DNA of 28,899 bases, from contig URZL01000010.1 of assembly GCA_900552335.1 (NCBI GenBank), forward strand, positions 1-28,899. Reading direction: 5' to 3'. The translations under genes and the position numbers were made by a program. The notes below the pieces were generated by a model. That model was not told where the DNA came from. It saw only the letters and a program-made list of their open reading frames with translations, and searched no databases. Every line of letters begins with the position of its first letter. Position 1 is the stretch's first letter. The DNA is from an uncultured Mycoplasmatota bacterium (lineage in GTDB: Bacteria > Bacillota_I > Bacilli_A > RF39 > UBA660). Below are positions 16,455-24,505 of the stretch, one piece after another.

Positions 16455-17162
16455 TCACTCCATATATTCATAATTAATAATGCTCATTAGATATAATGGT
16501 ACTGTCTCTACCCTCATAATTCTAGGGCCTAATGTAATTGGTACAAAATTCTTTTCTATTAACCAATTTTCTTCTTGCTCACTAAGACCACCTTCAGGTC
16601 CTATCAATATACTCATTTTATCACAATTTTTGTGATTTTGAAATACCCTTTTTATGGTATTTTCTTTCACAATTGTACTACAAATTAATTTTAATCCATC
16701 TTCCTCAATGTTTTTTAATGGAACAATTTCTTCCACTATGGGAATAGATGTTCTCATAGATTGTTCGCTAGCTTCTTTTACAATTCTTCTCCAACGAGCT
16801 AATTTCTTTTCTTCTTTTGAATCCAGTTTCACCATGCAGCGTTCCATTATCACAGGAATAAATCTACTTACTCCCAATTCTGTAGCCTTTTGAAAAATGT
16901 AATCCATTTTTTGTTCTTTTAAAATAGGAACAAAAAGCGTAACGTCTGGAATAATTTCTTTTTTTTGCTCTATTTCATTCAATATTTGAATTTTTACCTC
17001 TTCTCCAACAAACTTAACAGCACAAAGATATGGAACATTTTGATATACTACTTGTACATGTTCCCCGTCTTTCATACGCATAACTTTTTTTATATGATAA
17101 TAGTCATCTTCTCTTAAATCAAAATAACAATCATTTTGATGGTTTGAAAAATATCTTTGCAT
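16455..17162 (-). CDS. rsmE: 16S rRNA (uracil-1498-N3)-methyltransferase
   Basis: 235 residues, normal length. RsmE methylates N3 of U1498 in 16S rRNA near the decoding centre, using S-adenosylmethionine. The N-terminal PUA-like domain (about 1-70) begins MQRYFSNHQ and contains HIKKVMRMKDGE (family HLxxVLRxxxGD). The SPOUT C-terminal domain has LVPILKEQKMDYIFQKATELGV, RWRRIVKEASEQS(M), the knot motif ILIGPEGGLSEQE and the closing LGPRIMRVETVPLY (family LGxRILRxETA). The change of the final ETA to ETV is minor. GGTGATAAC precedes the ATG. prmA, its usual upstream partner, is absent. Downstream gene is coupled by an overlapping ribosome binding site. Confidence 0.95.
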   Translation of the reverse strand: MQRYFSNHQNDCYFDLREDDYYHIKKVMRMKDGEHVQVVYQNVPYLCAVKFVGEEVKIQILNEIEQKKEIIPDVTLFVPILKEQKMDYIFQKATELGVSRFIPVIMERCMVKLDSKEEKKLARWRRIVKEASEQSMRTSIPIVEEIVPLKNIEEDGLKLICSTIVKENTIKRVFQNHKNCDKMSILIGPEGGLSEQEENWLIEKNFVPITLGPRIMRVETVPLYLMSIINYEYME

Positions 17163-17225
17163 GTTATCACCATTTTCATTATATAATAGAAATTAAAAAT
17201 TTCCAAAATTTTTTCATAAAAAAAG

Positions 17226-17254
17226 AAAAACTTGTCAGTTGTTGACAGGTTTTT
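17226..17254 (-). terminator. Terminator of the miaA/membrane-protein operon
   Basis: 12-bp stem with one wobble (17226-17237 with 17243-17254), five-base loop, followed on the minus strand by TTTTTCTTTTTTT. The stop codon TGA (17237-17235) lies in the stem. Confidence 0.85.
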
Positions 17255-17798
17255 TGAAGGAATAGAATAAGACAAACAAAATAGATCCTAAAAATGCACA
17301 TATCATGTCTGTCATAGTATCTGTTACACCAGATTCTAATACTCTTTGTGCATCTCCACCTAACAAATGATCACATGTAAATTCAAAGAATTCCCAAAGT
17401 GATGCTACTGCAAGTGTAAAAGATAAGATAAAAATAATATCTGTAAATAAATTTCTGTTTTTTAATTTACTGTTGTTTAATAGAACTAAAGCAAAAGTGC
17501 TAGTTAATACACCAGATGAATAATGTACAATATTATCATAACAACCAATCAAATCATAAACCTTAAACGTAGAACCAATTAATTGTGCAAATATAATAAA
17601 TAAAATATAAATTAATTCGGTTGTATCATCTATTTTTATATGGAAGAAATGTCTAACAATTCGAACTAAAAATAAAACAGGAACAATTACTAATAAAATA
17701 AGAATTTCAGATAATGTTAAATGATTAAAATTAAGAATTAAGTAAGTATAGGAAAATATACTTGTTAAAAGAATTATAAATAAATTAAATTTTTTCAT
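17235..17798 (-). CDS. Polytopic membrane protein, DUF2238/YjdF-like
   Basis: 187 residues with about five to six transmembrane helices (near 5-22, 28-47, 62-80, 88-107, 120-140, 162-180). Between them lie polar motifs typical of the YjdF/DUF2238 family: YDNIVHYSSG (about 84-93), WEFFEFTCDHLLG (about 134-146) and SGVTDTMTDMICAFLGS (about 155-171). The conserved His, Glu and Asp residues inside the membrane resemble VanZ-like and phosphatase-like membrane proteins, but no activity is established for the family. It overlaps the 3' end of miaA by 14 bases, so translation is coupled. Family call from motif pattern only. Confidence 0.7.
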   Translation of the reverse strand: MKKFNLFIILLTSIFSYTYLILNFNHLTLSEILILLVIVPVLFLVRIVRHFFHIKIDDTTELIYILFIIFAQLIGSTFKVYDLIGCYDNIVHYSSGVLTSTFALVLLNNSKLKNRNLFTDIIFILSFTLAVASLWEFFEFTCDHLLGGDAQRVLESGVTDTMTDMICAFLGSILFVLFYSFKKPVNN

Positions 17799-18678
17799 TT
17801 TGTACCTCCTCTATGTAATTTTGTACTTCATTTACTGTTGCATCAAAATGGTTAAAATTAACATCAAACCAAACAACAGGAATTTGATGTCGAAACCATG
17901 TGTATTGCCTTTTCGCATAATTTCGGCTTTTCTGTTTAATTAAATGAATTGCCTCATCTAGTGTACTATTCCCGTCGAAATAAGAAAATAGTTCTTTATA
18001 TCCAATAGGAGTCATAACTGCTTTTGTGCGAATATTGGTATCATATATTTTTTTTGCTTCCTCTATTAATCCATTTTCTATCATAGAATCTACCCTTTTA
18101 TCAATTCTCTGATATAAATTTGCTCTATCCGTTGTAAGTCCAATAAAAATGGTTGAATATAATAACTCATTGGTTCCTTTTTTTTCACTAAATGGTTTTC
18201 CATTTTCTTTAAAATAAGATAAAGATCGAATCATTCTTTTTCGATTATTAGGATGAATATTTGTATTAGGATCCACCTTTAATAATAATTGGTACAACTC
18301 TTCATTGGTTAAGGTAGAGTCTACTAGTTTTCTTTTTTCTGGTTCGAATTCATAATTATATAGAGCGGCTTTTATATAAAGACCTGTTCCACCAACTAAA
18401 ATTGGTAAGTGCCCCCTCTTTTCAATCTCCTCTATTTTTTTCCTACAATCCTTTTGATAATCATAAACGGTATAGTCTTCTGTTATTTCTTTTTCATCAA
18501 ACAAATGATGTGGGATATTTTCTTTTTCCTCTTCTGTTACTTTTGCCGTTGCAATGTTAAGTTCTTTATATATTTGAGTGGAATCCGCATTAATAATTTC
18601 ACCGTGAAGCCTTTTTGCCAGTTCAACACTCAATTTTGTTTTACCAACAGCAGTTGGACCCGTGATTACTATTATCAT
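17785..18678 (-). CDS. miaA: tRNA dimethylallyltransferase
   Basis: 297 residues. MiaA transfers a dimethylallyl group to N6 of A37 in tRNAs reading UNN codons (i6A). The P-loop is GPTAVGKT (7-14); next come INADSTQIYKELNIATAK (30-47; family DSMQIYRGMDIGTAK) and HHLFDEKEITEDYTV, then LVGGTGLYIKA (family VGGTGLY), RTKAVMTPIGYKEL (family QAIGYKE) and KSRNYAKRQYTWFRH (family RxYAKRQxTWFR). The start overlaps the stop of the upstream metallopeptidase-like gene in an ATGA arrangement. Downstream it overlaps the DUF2238-like gene, making a three-gene coupled unit. hfq and mutL, frequent neighbours elsewhere, are not present. Confidence 0.97.
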   Translation of the reverse strand: MIIVITGPTAVGKTKLSVELAKRLHGEIINADSTQIYKELNIATAKVTEEEKENIPHHLFDEKEITEDYTVYDYQKDCRKKIEEIEKRGHLPILVGGTGLYIKAALYNYEFEPEKRKLVDSTLTNEELYQLLLKVDPNTNIHPNNRKRMIRSLSYFKENGKPFSEKKGTNELLYSTIFIGLTTDRANLYQRIDKRVDSMIENGLIEEAKKIYDTNIRTKAVMTPIGYKELFSYFDGNSTLDEAIHLIKQKSRNYAKRQYTWFRHQIPVVWFDVNFNHFDATVNEVQNYIEEVQNEKI

Positions 18679-19712
18679 TTTGTTTTTCCTTTCCTATCCA
18701 AAAACTCTTTTATTGGATCTAAACTTAATTCACTTAAATCAATATCAATCAATTTCAAAGCGTCATTGAAGTTGACATTTTTGGCATCATTTATATGATT
18801 ATTTAAATACACCATTTTTTCTAAAGTGGAATGTTGAAGTGCATAATAAGCAACTACTGTACCAAAAATATATTTATAACCAACATTAACCAATCTTACT
18901 AATCGACTAAATCGTATTTGTTCATAATTATCCGGAATACATCCATATTCCATTTTTATTTCAAAATCTACCTCATCACTTCTTTTATCTAACAATTGTA
19001 ACGCATTTATACACATAGTTTCAAAATCAGATTTTGAAATCTGTATAAAAAAGTCACTTAACATTTGATAAGAATTTTCATCTATATTTCCAAATTTGGA
19101 ATACGCTAATAAAATTAAATTATAATTTTGAAAGCTTTTTATAGACCTACTAGTCAAATATAATCGTTCATTAAGCCAAAGTTCACTTTGATCGATTCCC
19201 TTTCCTAATAAGTTTCTCTTTGCATATTCCTCAAAATAGATAGATATTGCTTCTGTAAGAATATGTCGATTTATGGAAACCTCTTTTGTTAAGGCATTGG
19301 TGTAATGCATAAATTCATGAACTAACGTGGACACGTCTAAATAATTAAATTTTCTATGTATGTTTATAATATTTTTCCCCGTATCAAAAAAGTGTGTACA
19401 TACAGAATCATCATATTTTCCCTCATAATCAAAATCTAACTCTCCCGTTTCTATTAATTTGTCATAATACTTTAAATAATTTTTATCTATCTCCTCTATT
19501 ACTTGTCGAGCCAATAAGTATACCTCATTATAACTTAAATTAGCGTGCATTTCTGGGCTTTTCAAATCATAATTTCTTGTTAACGCCAATAAATCACTTC
19601 CAAGCAAAGTAAGAGGAAGTAAATTTCCTATTAAAAAGGTGTCATTTACTTCTAATTCTTTAAAAACTCCATTCAAATAAAAATTCAGTTTTTGATACAT
19701 TTCATCTGTCAT
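18675..19712 (-). CDS. HExxH zinc-metallopeptidase-like protein
   Basis: 345 residues from the ATG at 19712. The core motif is TLVHEFMHYTNAL with His132, Glu133 and His136; 18 residues after His136 comes TEAISIYFEEYA, where Glu154 or Glu161 could be the third zinc ligand, a gluzincin layout resembling the M3 oligopeptidase F group. M3 enzymes are usually ~550-600 residues, so this is a short or divergent relative; about 110 helical residues precede the motif and 185 follow it. No signal peptide or transmembrane segment, hence cytoplasmic. An in-frame ATG at 19730 exists, but GGGTGA seven bases before 19712 fixes the start. First gene of a coupled set with miaA (4-base overlap). Substrate unknown. 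Confidence 0.75.
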   Translation of the reverse strand: MTDEMYQKLNFYLNGVFKELEVNDTFLIGNLLPLTLLGSDLLALTRNYDLKSPEMHANLSYNEVYLLARQVIEEIDKNYLKYYDKLIETGELDFDYEGKYDDSVCTHFFDTGKNIINIHRKFNYLDVSTLVHEFMHYTNALTKEVSINRHILTEAISIYFEEYAKRNLLGKGIDQSELWLNERLYLTSRSIKSFQNYNLILLAYSKFGNIDENSYQMLSDFFIQISKSDFETMCINALQLLDKRSDEVDFEIKMEYGCIPDNYEQIRFSRLVRLVNVGYKYIFGTVVAYYALQHSTLEKMVYLNNHINDAKNVNFNDALKLIDIDLSELSLDPIKEFLDRKGKTK

Positions 19713-19740
19713 ATAATTCACCCAATTCATTATATCAAAA

Positions 19741-19758
19741 AAAGACTCAAAAGTCTTT
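19741..19758 (-). terminator. Terminator of queA
   Basis: 7-bp perfect stem AAAGACT (19741-19747) with AGTCTTT (19752-19758), tetraloop, T-run on the minus-strand exit. The stop codon (19757-19759) overlaps the stem. Confidence 0.75.
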
Positions 19759-20782
19759 ATTTGATAAACATACTGTCTCCAAAAGAGAAAAAACGATATT
19801 CTTCTTTTACTGCTTCGTGATAAGCATTTAATATATGCTCTTTACCTGCTAAGGCACTAACTAACATAATTAAAGTAGATTTTGGTAAATGAAAATTGGT
19901 AATTAAAGAATCAATTGCCTTAAAAGTATAACCGGGATAAATAAAAATATCTGTCCATCCGCTGCATTCTTCAAATTTACCATATTTACTAACAATCGTT
20001 TCTAAAGTTCTAGTAGATGTAGTTCCTACACTAATAATTCGTTTACCATCTTTTTTTGCTTGATTTAAGGTATCGGCAACTTCCTTTGACATAGCATAAA
20101 ATTCACTATGCATTTTATGCTTTGTAACATCTTCTACATTCACTGGTCTAAAAGTACCAAGTCCAACATGCAATGTAATATAAAGAATGGTTACTCCTTT
20201 TTTCTTTAGTTCTTCTAATAGTTCTTTTGTAAAATGCAATCCTGCTGTAGGAGCAGCTGCGCTACCTACATTTTTAGCATAAACCGTTTGATATCTATCC
20301 TTATCTTGTAACTTTTCATGAATATAAGGAGGTAGTGGCATTTCGCCTAGTGAATCTAAAATTTCGTACAAAATTCCTTCATAATCTAATTTGAAAACAC
20401 GAATTCCTTCTTCTTTTTCTTCTATGCATAATGCTTTTAACCTTCCATCACCAAATGAAATAACACTTCCAACTTTTACTCTTTTGGCTGGCTTTGTTAA
20501 ACATTCCCATGTATCGTTTTCCATTTCTTTTAAAAGTAATAGTTCAATAGCTGCATTTGTTTCTTCTTTTACGCCATAAATTCTAGCAGGCATTACTTTC
20601 GTATCATTTAATACTAATACATCATTTTCTCCTAAATAATCAACGATATCATGGAAATGACGATGTTCTATTTCACCTGTTTTTTTATCTAGCACCATCA
20701 TTCTAGAGGTATCTCTTTTTTGAATTGGTGTTTGCGCTATTAAATGTTCTGGTAGTTCATAATCAAAATCTTCTGTTTTCAC
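19757..20782 (-). CDS. queA: S-adenosylmethionine:tRNA ribosyltransferase-isomerase
   Basis: 341 residues, standard length. QueA moves the ribosyl part of S-adenosylmethionine onto preQ1 at tRNA position 34, giving epoxyqueuosine. Motifs: [62 protein letters not shown] and [19 protein letters not shown]. The start codon is GTG (20782-20780), with AGGAGG eight bases before it. A TATAAT (20808-20813, minus strand) follows right after the ruvB terminator and is the likely -10; a good -35 is not evident. In many Bacillota queA is directly downstream of ruvB, with tgt after it; here tgt is not in the window and the ruvB terminator separates the two. Confidence 0.97.
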   Translation of the reverse strand: MKTEDFDYELPEHLIAQTPIQKRDTSRMMVLDKKTGEIEHRHFHDIVDYLGENDVLVLNDTKVMPARIYGVKEETNAAIELLLLKEMENDTWECLTKPAKRVKVGSVISFGDGRLKALCIEEKEEGIRVFKLDYEGILYEILDSLGEMPLPPYIHEKLQDKDRYQTVYAKNVGSAAAPTAGLHFTKELLEELKKKGVTILYITLHVGLGTFRPVNVEDVTKHKMHSEFYAMSKEVADTLNQAKKDGKRIISVGTTSTRTLETIVSKYGKFEECSGWTDIFIYPGYTFKAIDSLITNFHLPKSTLIMLVSALAGKEHILNAYHEAVKEEYRFFSFGDSMFIK

Positions 20783-20817
20783 AACTTATTCCTCCTAAAC
20801 TTTCCTTATTATACGCC

Positions 20818-20844
20818 AAAAATGATAGAAATACTATCATTTTT
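20818..20844 (-). terminator. Terminator of the ruvAB operon
   Basis: Perfect 11-bp stem AAAAATGATAG (20818-20828) with CTATCATTTTT (20834-20844), five-base loop. The ruvB stop TGA (20839-20837) lies in the stem. The exit T-run is short and runs straight into the queA -10. Confidence 0.85.
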
Positions 20845-21835
20845 GAATAAATGGTATATTTAAATGATCATAAGCCATTTTCGTAGCAATTCTACCTCTA
20901 CTGGTTCTTTTTAATAAACCAATTTGTAACAAATAAGGCTCATAAACATCTTCTATTGTTGTTACTTCTTCTCCAATGGAAGAAGCAATTGCTTCAATCC
21001 CAACTGGTCCACCATTAAATTTTTCAATAATGGAACGAAGCAAATGATAATCTGTATCATCTAATCCTAAGCGATCTACTTTTAACTTATCCAAAGCATA
21101 TTTTGTAATTTCCAAATCAATAGAACCTTTACCCTCCACAATGGCAAAATCTCTAACTCTCTTAAATAAACGATTTGCTATTCTTGGGGTTCCTCTAGAA
21201 CGACAAGCTAGTTCACGTGCTGCTTCCTCTTCAATTGGACTTTCTAAAACACGACTTGTTCTTTTTACAATTTGTGTTAACTCATCCACCGTATAATACT
21301 GTAATTTAGAAATAATACCAAAACGATCTCTAAGGGGACTGGATAGGTCTCCCGCTCTGGTAGTTGCACCTACTAAAGTAAAAGGTGGCAAATCAATACG
21401 AATGCTCTTGCTACTAGAATCATTACCAACCATAATATCTAAGACATAATCTTCCATAGCTGGATATAAAATTTCTTCTATATATCTAGGCATTCTATGG
21501 ATCTCATCAATAAATAATACATCTCCAGGTTCTAATGAAGATAAGATAGCAGCTAAATCTCCGCTTTTTTCAATAGAAGGACCACTTGCTGTTTTAATAT
21601 TGCTACCAAGTTCATTGGCAATAATATATGCTAAAGTAGTTTTTCCTAATCCAGGGGGGCCATATAATAAAACATGGTCTAATGGTTCTTCTCTCATTTT
21701 AGCTGCTTTAATAAAAATATCTAAATTTTCTTTTACCTCTTTTTGCCCTATATATTCATCAATACTGTCTGGTCGAATCGTTTTTTCAAAACTATCTTCT
21801 TTTAATTCTCTTGTTGTAAGGACTCTTTCTTCCAT
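20837..21835 (-). CDS. ruvB: Holliday junction branch migration helicase RuvB
   Basis: 332 residues from the ATG at 21835. AAA+ motor that with RuvA drives branch migration of Holliday junctions. N-terminal [11 protein letters not shown] (21-31), Walker [10 protein letters not shown] (59-67), Walker [10 protein letters not shown] (108-116), sensor 1 LVGATTRAG, arginine-finger segment SPLRDRFG, and a winged-helix C-terminal domain with [21 protein letters not shown] at 21844, three codons upstream in frame, is part of the ribosome binding site AGAGGTGA, so the ATG at 21835 is preferred. The upstream gene's stop TGA is inside the same ribosome binding site, which couples the two. No ruvC is seen. 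Confidence 0.97.
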   Translation of the reverse strand: MEERVLTTRELKEDSFEKTIRPDSIDEYIGQKEVKENLDIFIKAAKMREEPLDHVLLYGPPGLGKTTLAYIIANELGSNIKTASGPSIEKSGDLAAILSSLEPGDVLFIDEIHRMPRYIEEILYPAMEDYVLDIMVGNDSSSKSIRIDLPPFTLVGATTRAGDLSSPLRDRFGIISKLQYYTVDELTQIVKRTSRVLESPIEEEAARELACRSRGTPRIANRLFKRVRDFAIVEGKGSIDLEITKYALDKLKVDRLGLDDTDYHLLRSIIEKFNGGPVGIEAIASSIGEEVTTIEDVYEPYLLQIGLLKRTSRGRIATKMAYDHLNIPFIQK

Positions 21836-21840
21836 TTTGT

Positions 21841-22197
21841 TCACCTCTTTTTAGTTTCATTATGGAAACTAGATAAAATTTCTTCTTCAGAAATTTCAAC
21901 TCCCGCTTTTTGGACATAATGTACTAGTACATATAAATTGTTTTTTAAAACAGTAGCATTAAATAAATTATGCTCTATGGCACATACATTTAGACAATAA
22001 CGAATATAACTCGTTAAAATATTTTGATATTCATCTGTTTTTACAGAAAGTAAATTTTTTAAAGTTAAATAAAATTCTGAAAATCCTGTTAAATCCTTTT
22101 TTATACCATAAATAAAACAGTATTTTTGAATAGATGTGATAAGCTTTTTTTCTTCCCCATTATTTAAATTTCTATTAAATGAAATAATATTGCTCAT
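21841..22197 (-). CDS. Unknown 118-residue protein between ruvA and ruvB
   Basis: Small, soluble, probably all-helical protein; begins [10 protein letters not shown] and ends in a charged tail (HNETKKR). It has several Tyr/Cys/Leu-rich helices (about 18-35, 42-75, 80-105) and no signal peptide, membrane helix or motif that I recognise. Its start overlaps the end of ruvA in an ATGA arrangement, and its stop is inside the ruvB ribosome binding site, so it is translated between the two helicase subunits. Such tight coupling argues that it is a real gene. A role linked to recombination is only inference from position. Confidence 0.75.
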   Translation of the reverse strand: MSNIISFNRNLNNGEEKKLITSIQKYCFIYGIKKDLTGFSEFYLTLKNLLSVKTDEYQNILTSYIRYCLNVCAIEHNLFNATVLKNNLYVLVHYVQKAGVEISEEEILSSFHNETKKR

Positions 22198-22742
22198 TTT
22201 AAAAATAACTTTAATGCTTCTTTTATTTGTTCTTCTATGGTATCTGATTTTATTTGAGGAAGAATCTTTGTAATATCCATTTGTTTATATCCTAATGCCT
22301 TTAAAGTCTCAACCAGTTCTTCTTTATTAGAATTAGCAGATATTTTGGTTAAATCTAATTTACCTTTTAAATCTAAAATAATTTGTCTTGCTACTTTATC
22401 CCCTATTTTAGGAAATTTTTTTAAATACAAAATATTTTCTCTTTCTATAGCATCTTTAATTCCTTCAATAGAACCGGTTGCAAACATAGGAAGTGCCATT
22501 TTACATCCCAATCCTTTTACACTAATTAGTTTTAAAAATAAATTTCTTTCTTCTTTTGTTTTAAATCCATATAAAGAAATTTCATCTTCTCTTACTTGTT
22601 CATATATATATATTTTATATTCTTTGTTTAATTCATAACTATATGGATTTGCTGTATAAATTAAATATCCAATATCATGATTATTTAAGCCAATATAATT
22701 GCTTTCAATTTCTTCTACTGTTCCTTTTATAAATTCTATCAT
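22194..22742 (-). CDS. ruvA: Holliday junction DNA helicase subunit RuvA
   Basis: 182 residues, slightly shorter than the usual ~200. RuvA binds the four-way junction and loads RuvB. Domain I is an OB-fold (1-62, MIEFIKGTVEEI and YIYEQVREDEISLYGF). Domain II has two helix-hairpin-helix motifs, ISVKGLGCKMAL (about 73-84) and KFPKIGDKVARQIILDLK (about 108-125). Domain III (about 138-182) has LVETLKALGYKQMDI and is the RuvB-binding part. The ruvA DNA-binding and acidic-pin regions are present in outline. ATG preceded by AAAGGAGGG. It is the first gene of ruvA-unknown-ruvB under a consensus promoter. Confidence 0.95.
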   Translation of the reverse strand: MIEFIKGTVEEIESNYIGLNNHDIGYLIYTANPYSYELNKEYKIYIYEQVREDEISLYGFKTKEERNLFLKLISVKGLGCKMALPMFATGSIEGIKDAIERENILYLKKFPKIGDKVARQIILDLKGKLDLTKISANSNKEELVETLKALGYKQMDITKILPQIKSDTIEEQIKEALKLFLK

Positions 22743-22759
22743 ATTTTTCCCTCCTTTAC

Positions 22760-22788
22760 ATTATAGCATGCATACAATTGTTCGTCAA
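22760..22788 (-). promoter_or_regulatory. Consensus promoter of the ruvA operon
   Basis: Minus strand: -35 TTGACG (22783-22788), 17-base spacer, -10 TATAAT (22760-22765) preceded by TGC (extended -10). This is the best sigma-A promoter in the window. No clear LexA/SOS box (GAAC-N4-GTTC type) overlaps it; GAACAATTGT in the spacer is the nearest resemblance and is not convincing. Confidence 0.8.
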
Positions 22789-22790
22789 TG

Positions 22791-23318
22791 TTAACTAATC
22801 AGAAAATCGCTAATAGCATTACCTAAATCTATTAAATTATCTTTTACGAAATAGAGAAAATCTTTTATCTTATTGCTTTTACTTTTAGAAACGTCTATTT
22901 TTATAATCACACCGTCTAAGCATTCTATTTTTTCAATTTGTTTGGAGTATCTTTTATACATAACAAGCAAAACATCTTCATTACCAATTAAATAAATAGA
23001 TTTTTTGGTAATATAAATACTATCTCTAACAAATCTATTTTTATATGGCATAATATCTTCTGCATTGACAATCATATAGTTTAAACCTTTTTTCTTATAT
23101 TTTTTCCTTAAATTTTTAATATTTAATTTCTTTGTTTTTTCTCCCTTATATGAAAAATTATTTTTATACCTTTCTTTTTTTAACAATTGATCACAGGATA
23201 AAATAATATCCTTTTTTAATAATAATTGCTGAATTTCTTCATCATAATTACCGATTAATAAAATGTTCCCATCCATATGATTTATTTGTAGTTTTAACTC
23301 ATTCTTTATTTTCTTCAT
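22791..23318 (-). CDS. Unknown 175-residue protein
   Basis: Soluble, very basic protein (many Lys, notably about 45-85: KGEKTKKLNIKNLRKK). It begins MKKIKNELKLQINHMDGNI and alternates short beta-like hydrophobic stretches (NILLIGNY, NYMIVNAED, SIYLIGNEDVLLVMY, CLDGVIIKIDVS) with charged segments. I recognise no domain. There is no signal peptide; a mildly hydrophobic C-terminus (IKDFLYFVKDNLIDLGNAISDFLIS spans 151-175) could be an amphipathic helix. A TATAAT precedes the start by about 20 bases; the ribosome binding site is weak. It lies between the HD-GYP gene's terminator and the ruvA promoter, with no obvious terminator of its own, so transcripts may run into ruvA. Confidence 0.65.
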   Translation of the reverse strand: MKKIKNELKLQINHMDGNILLIGNYDEEIQQLLLKKDIILSCDQLLKKERYKNNFSYKGEKTKKLNIKNLRKKYKKKGLNYMIVNAEDIMPYKNRFVRDSIYITKKSIYLIGNEDVLLVMYKRYSKQIEKIECLDGVIIKIDVSKSKSNKIKDFLYFVKDNLIDLGNAISDFLIS

Positions 23319-23360
23319 ACTATCATCTCTTCTCCATTATACCAAAATAAAAAATAAAAG

Positions 23361-23385
23361 AAAATAAGGCTTAATGCCTTATTTT
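23361..23385 (-). terminator. Terminator of the HD-GYP-like gene
   Basis: Perfect 10-bp stem AAAATAAGGC (23361-23370) with GCCTTATTTT (23376-23385), five-base loop, T-rich exit on the minus strand. It overlaps the stop codon (23384-23386). Confidence 0.85.
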
Positions 23386-24406
23386 AAAGATGTCTATTTT
23401 TTTTATTACTGTAATAAATGTCTTGAATTACCACATTTAAGGTTTTAGTCAAATCCAATTGTTCTCCCGTTTGTAATTTAACAATTGGACACAAAGGAAA
23501 ACCATCGTTATTTTTTACTACTGCAGCTATTTCACCATTAGACAATTGAACTAACGTTCCAATTGGATACATAGGAATAAATCTTAAAAATTTGGAAGCT
23601 AAGATATAATTATATTTTCCTTGAACAATTCCTTCTTCTATCATATTTCTTGCTTTCGTAAAATCATTTTCTCGAATCAAAGCATCTATATAATCTGAAC
23701 AGATGTGAATGATTTTTGCTGTATCGCGAACATCACATTTTTGTTGGATTCCCCACTGCTCATATACATTTTGAATGACACCAGTTCCATTTTCATTTTC
23801 TTTATGAAAATAAACAGAATGAATAACCATAGGGTCTGCTTGATTTTGTGCTGCGACAAATTTTCCTAGTATAGGAGAAGCTGATTCATTAGGAAGAGAA
23901 AGTATTTTTTCTCTTAAGTCTTGTGGCACTTTCTCAAGAATTTGTTTTTTTTCTTCTTCTGTCATAATAAGGCCAATATCGGCCAACAAGGCTGATGCAA
24001 CCAATTTTGATAAACTATCATCCGAAAGTTCCAATCTTTTACCCAAACTTAAACATAGTTCACTAATATTGACTGCTCTTTCAAAATAGCTAACGTCACC
24101 CATCATACGATTTAAGTCTATTTCGACCTTTCCATCAAAGTTATCAACAATATCTTTAGCTATTTTCTCTGTTTCTTGAACATCTTTCTTTTTCAAAGCT
24201 TTAATGGCCATATGTCGTACTGTCATAGGAATCGCTTCTTCATCTACATAAATTCCTTTAATATTTCTTTCTTTAATTTTGGCTATAATATTTTCTGATA
24301 AAATCATATCACTAGATGCTTTTAATAAAACTTTTCCATTAATATCCACAATATCTTTACCTAAAATATCGCCTGGTTCTACTTTATCAATTCTAATATA
24401 TCGCAT
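23384..24406 (-). CDS. Degenerate HD-GYP domain protein
   Basis: 340 residues. The N-terminal ~60 residues (YIRIDKVEPGDILGKDI ... IKGIYVDEE) are the lead-in typically fused to HD-GYP cyclic-di-GMP phosphodiesterases. Residues about 95-260 align in outline with the HD-GYP helices, but the metal ligands are largely gone. The first helix has Asn113 where His is expected; HDIGK is replaced by ADIGL (142-146), losing the His; and the HHExxDGxGYP stretch reads HKENENGTGVI (201-211), with one His changed and Asp to Asn. The last ~75 residues (MYPIGTLVQLSNGEIAAVV) match the C-terminal beta segment seen after HD-GYP domains. It is probably a non-catalytic regulator or binding protein. ATG preceded by AAGGTGA. 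Monocistronic, own promoter and terminator. Confidence 0.8.
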   Translation of the reverse strand: MRYIRIDKVEPGDILGKDIVDINGKVLLKASSDMILSENIIAKIKERNIKGIYVDEEAIPMTVRHMAIKALKKKDVQETEKIAKDIVDNFDGKVEIDLNRMMGDVSYFERAVNISELCLSLGKRLELSDDSLSKLVASALLADIGLIMTEEEKKQILEKVPQDLREKILSLPNESASPILGKFVAAQNQADPMVIHSVYFHKENENGTGVIQNVYEQWGIQQKCDVRDTAKIIHICSDYIDALIRENDFTKARNMIEEGIVQGKYNYILASKFLRFIPMYPIGTLVQLSNGEIAAVVKNNDGFPLCPIVKLQTGEQLDLTKTLNVVIQDIYYSNKKNRHL

Positions 24407-24443
24407 GTTATCACCTTTTTATTATACCTTCGTACTGTAATTG

Positions 24444-24472
24444 ATTATACAGAATTTTTAATCAAAAAGCAA
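24444..24472 (-). promoter_or_regulatory. Promoter of the HD-GYP-like gene
   Basis: Minus strand: -35 TTGCTT (24467-24472), 17-base spacer, -10 TATAAT (24444-24449). A second TATAAT lies 17 bases further downstream (24421-24426), giving either a second start site or a decoy. Confidence 0.65.
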
Positions 24473-24487
24473 GAAACATTAAAAAAG

Positions 24488-24505
24488 AAAGTAAAATATT
24501 ACTTT
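24488..24505 (-). terminator. Terminator of the valS operon
   Basis: 7-bp stem AAAGTAA (24488-24494) with TTACTTT (24499-24505), tetraloop, followed on the minus strand by C and six T. The stop codon (24499-24501) lies in the stem. Confidence 0.6.

Noticed and set aside
16451..16471. Earlier ATG (16471) for the membrane-anchored acidic protein
   Set aside because: It lies inside rsmE without a ribosome binding site; the ATG at 16450 has GGAGTGA at the right distance.
21836..21844. GTG start for ruvB at 21844
   Set aside because: The GTG is part of the ribosome binding site AGAGGTGA that serves the ATG at 21835.
22760..22790. SOS (LexA) box at the ruvA promoter
   Set aside because: The only resemblance, GAACAATTGT in the spacer, lacks the second half-site of a DinR/LexA box.
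16455..24406. Mollicute-type genetic code (TGA as Trp)
   Set aside because: Several coupled genes end in TGA at positions that fit protein length and neighbour starts, and tryptophan in conserved motifs is TGG.
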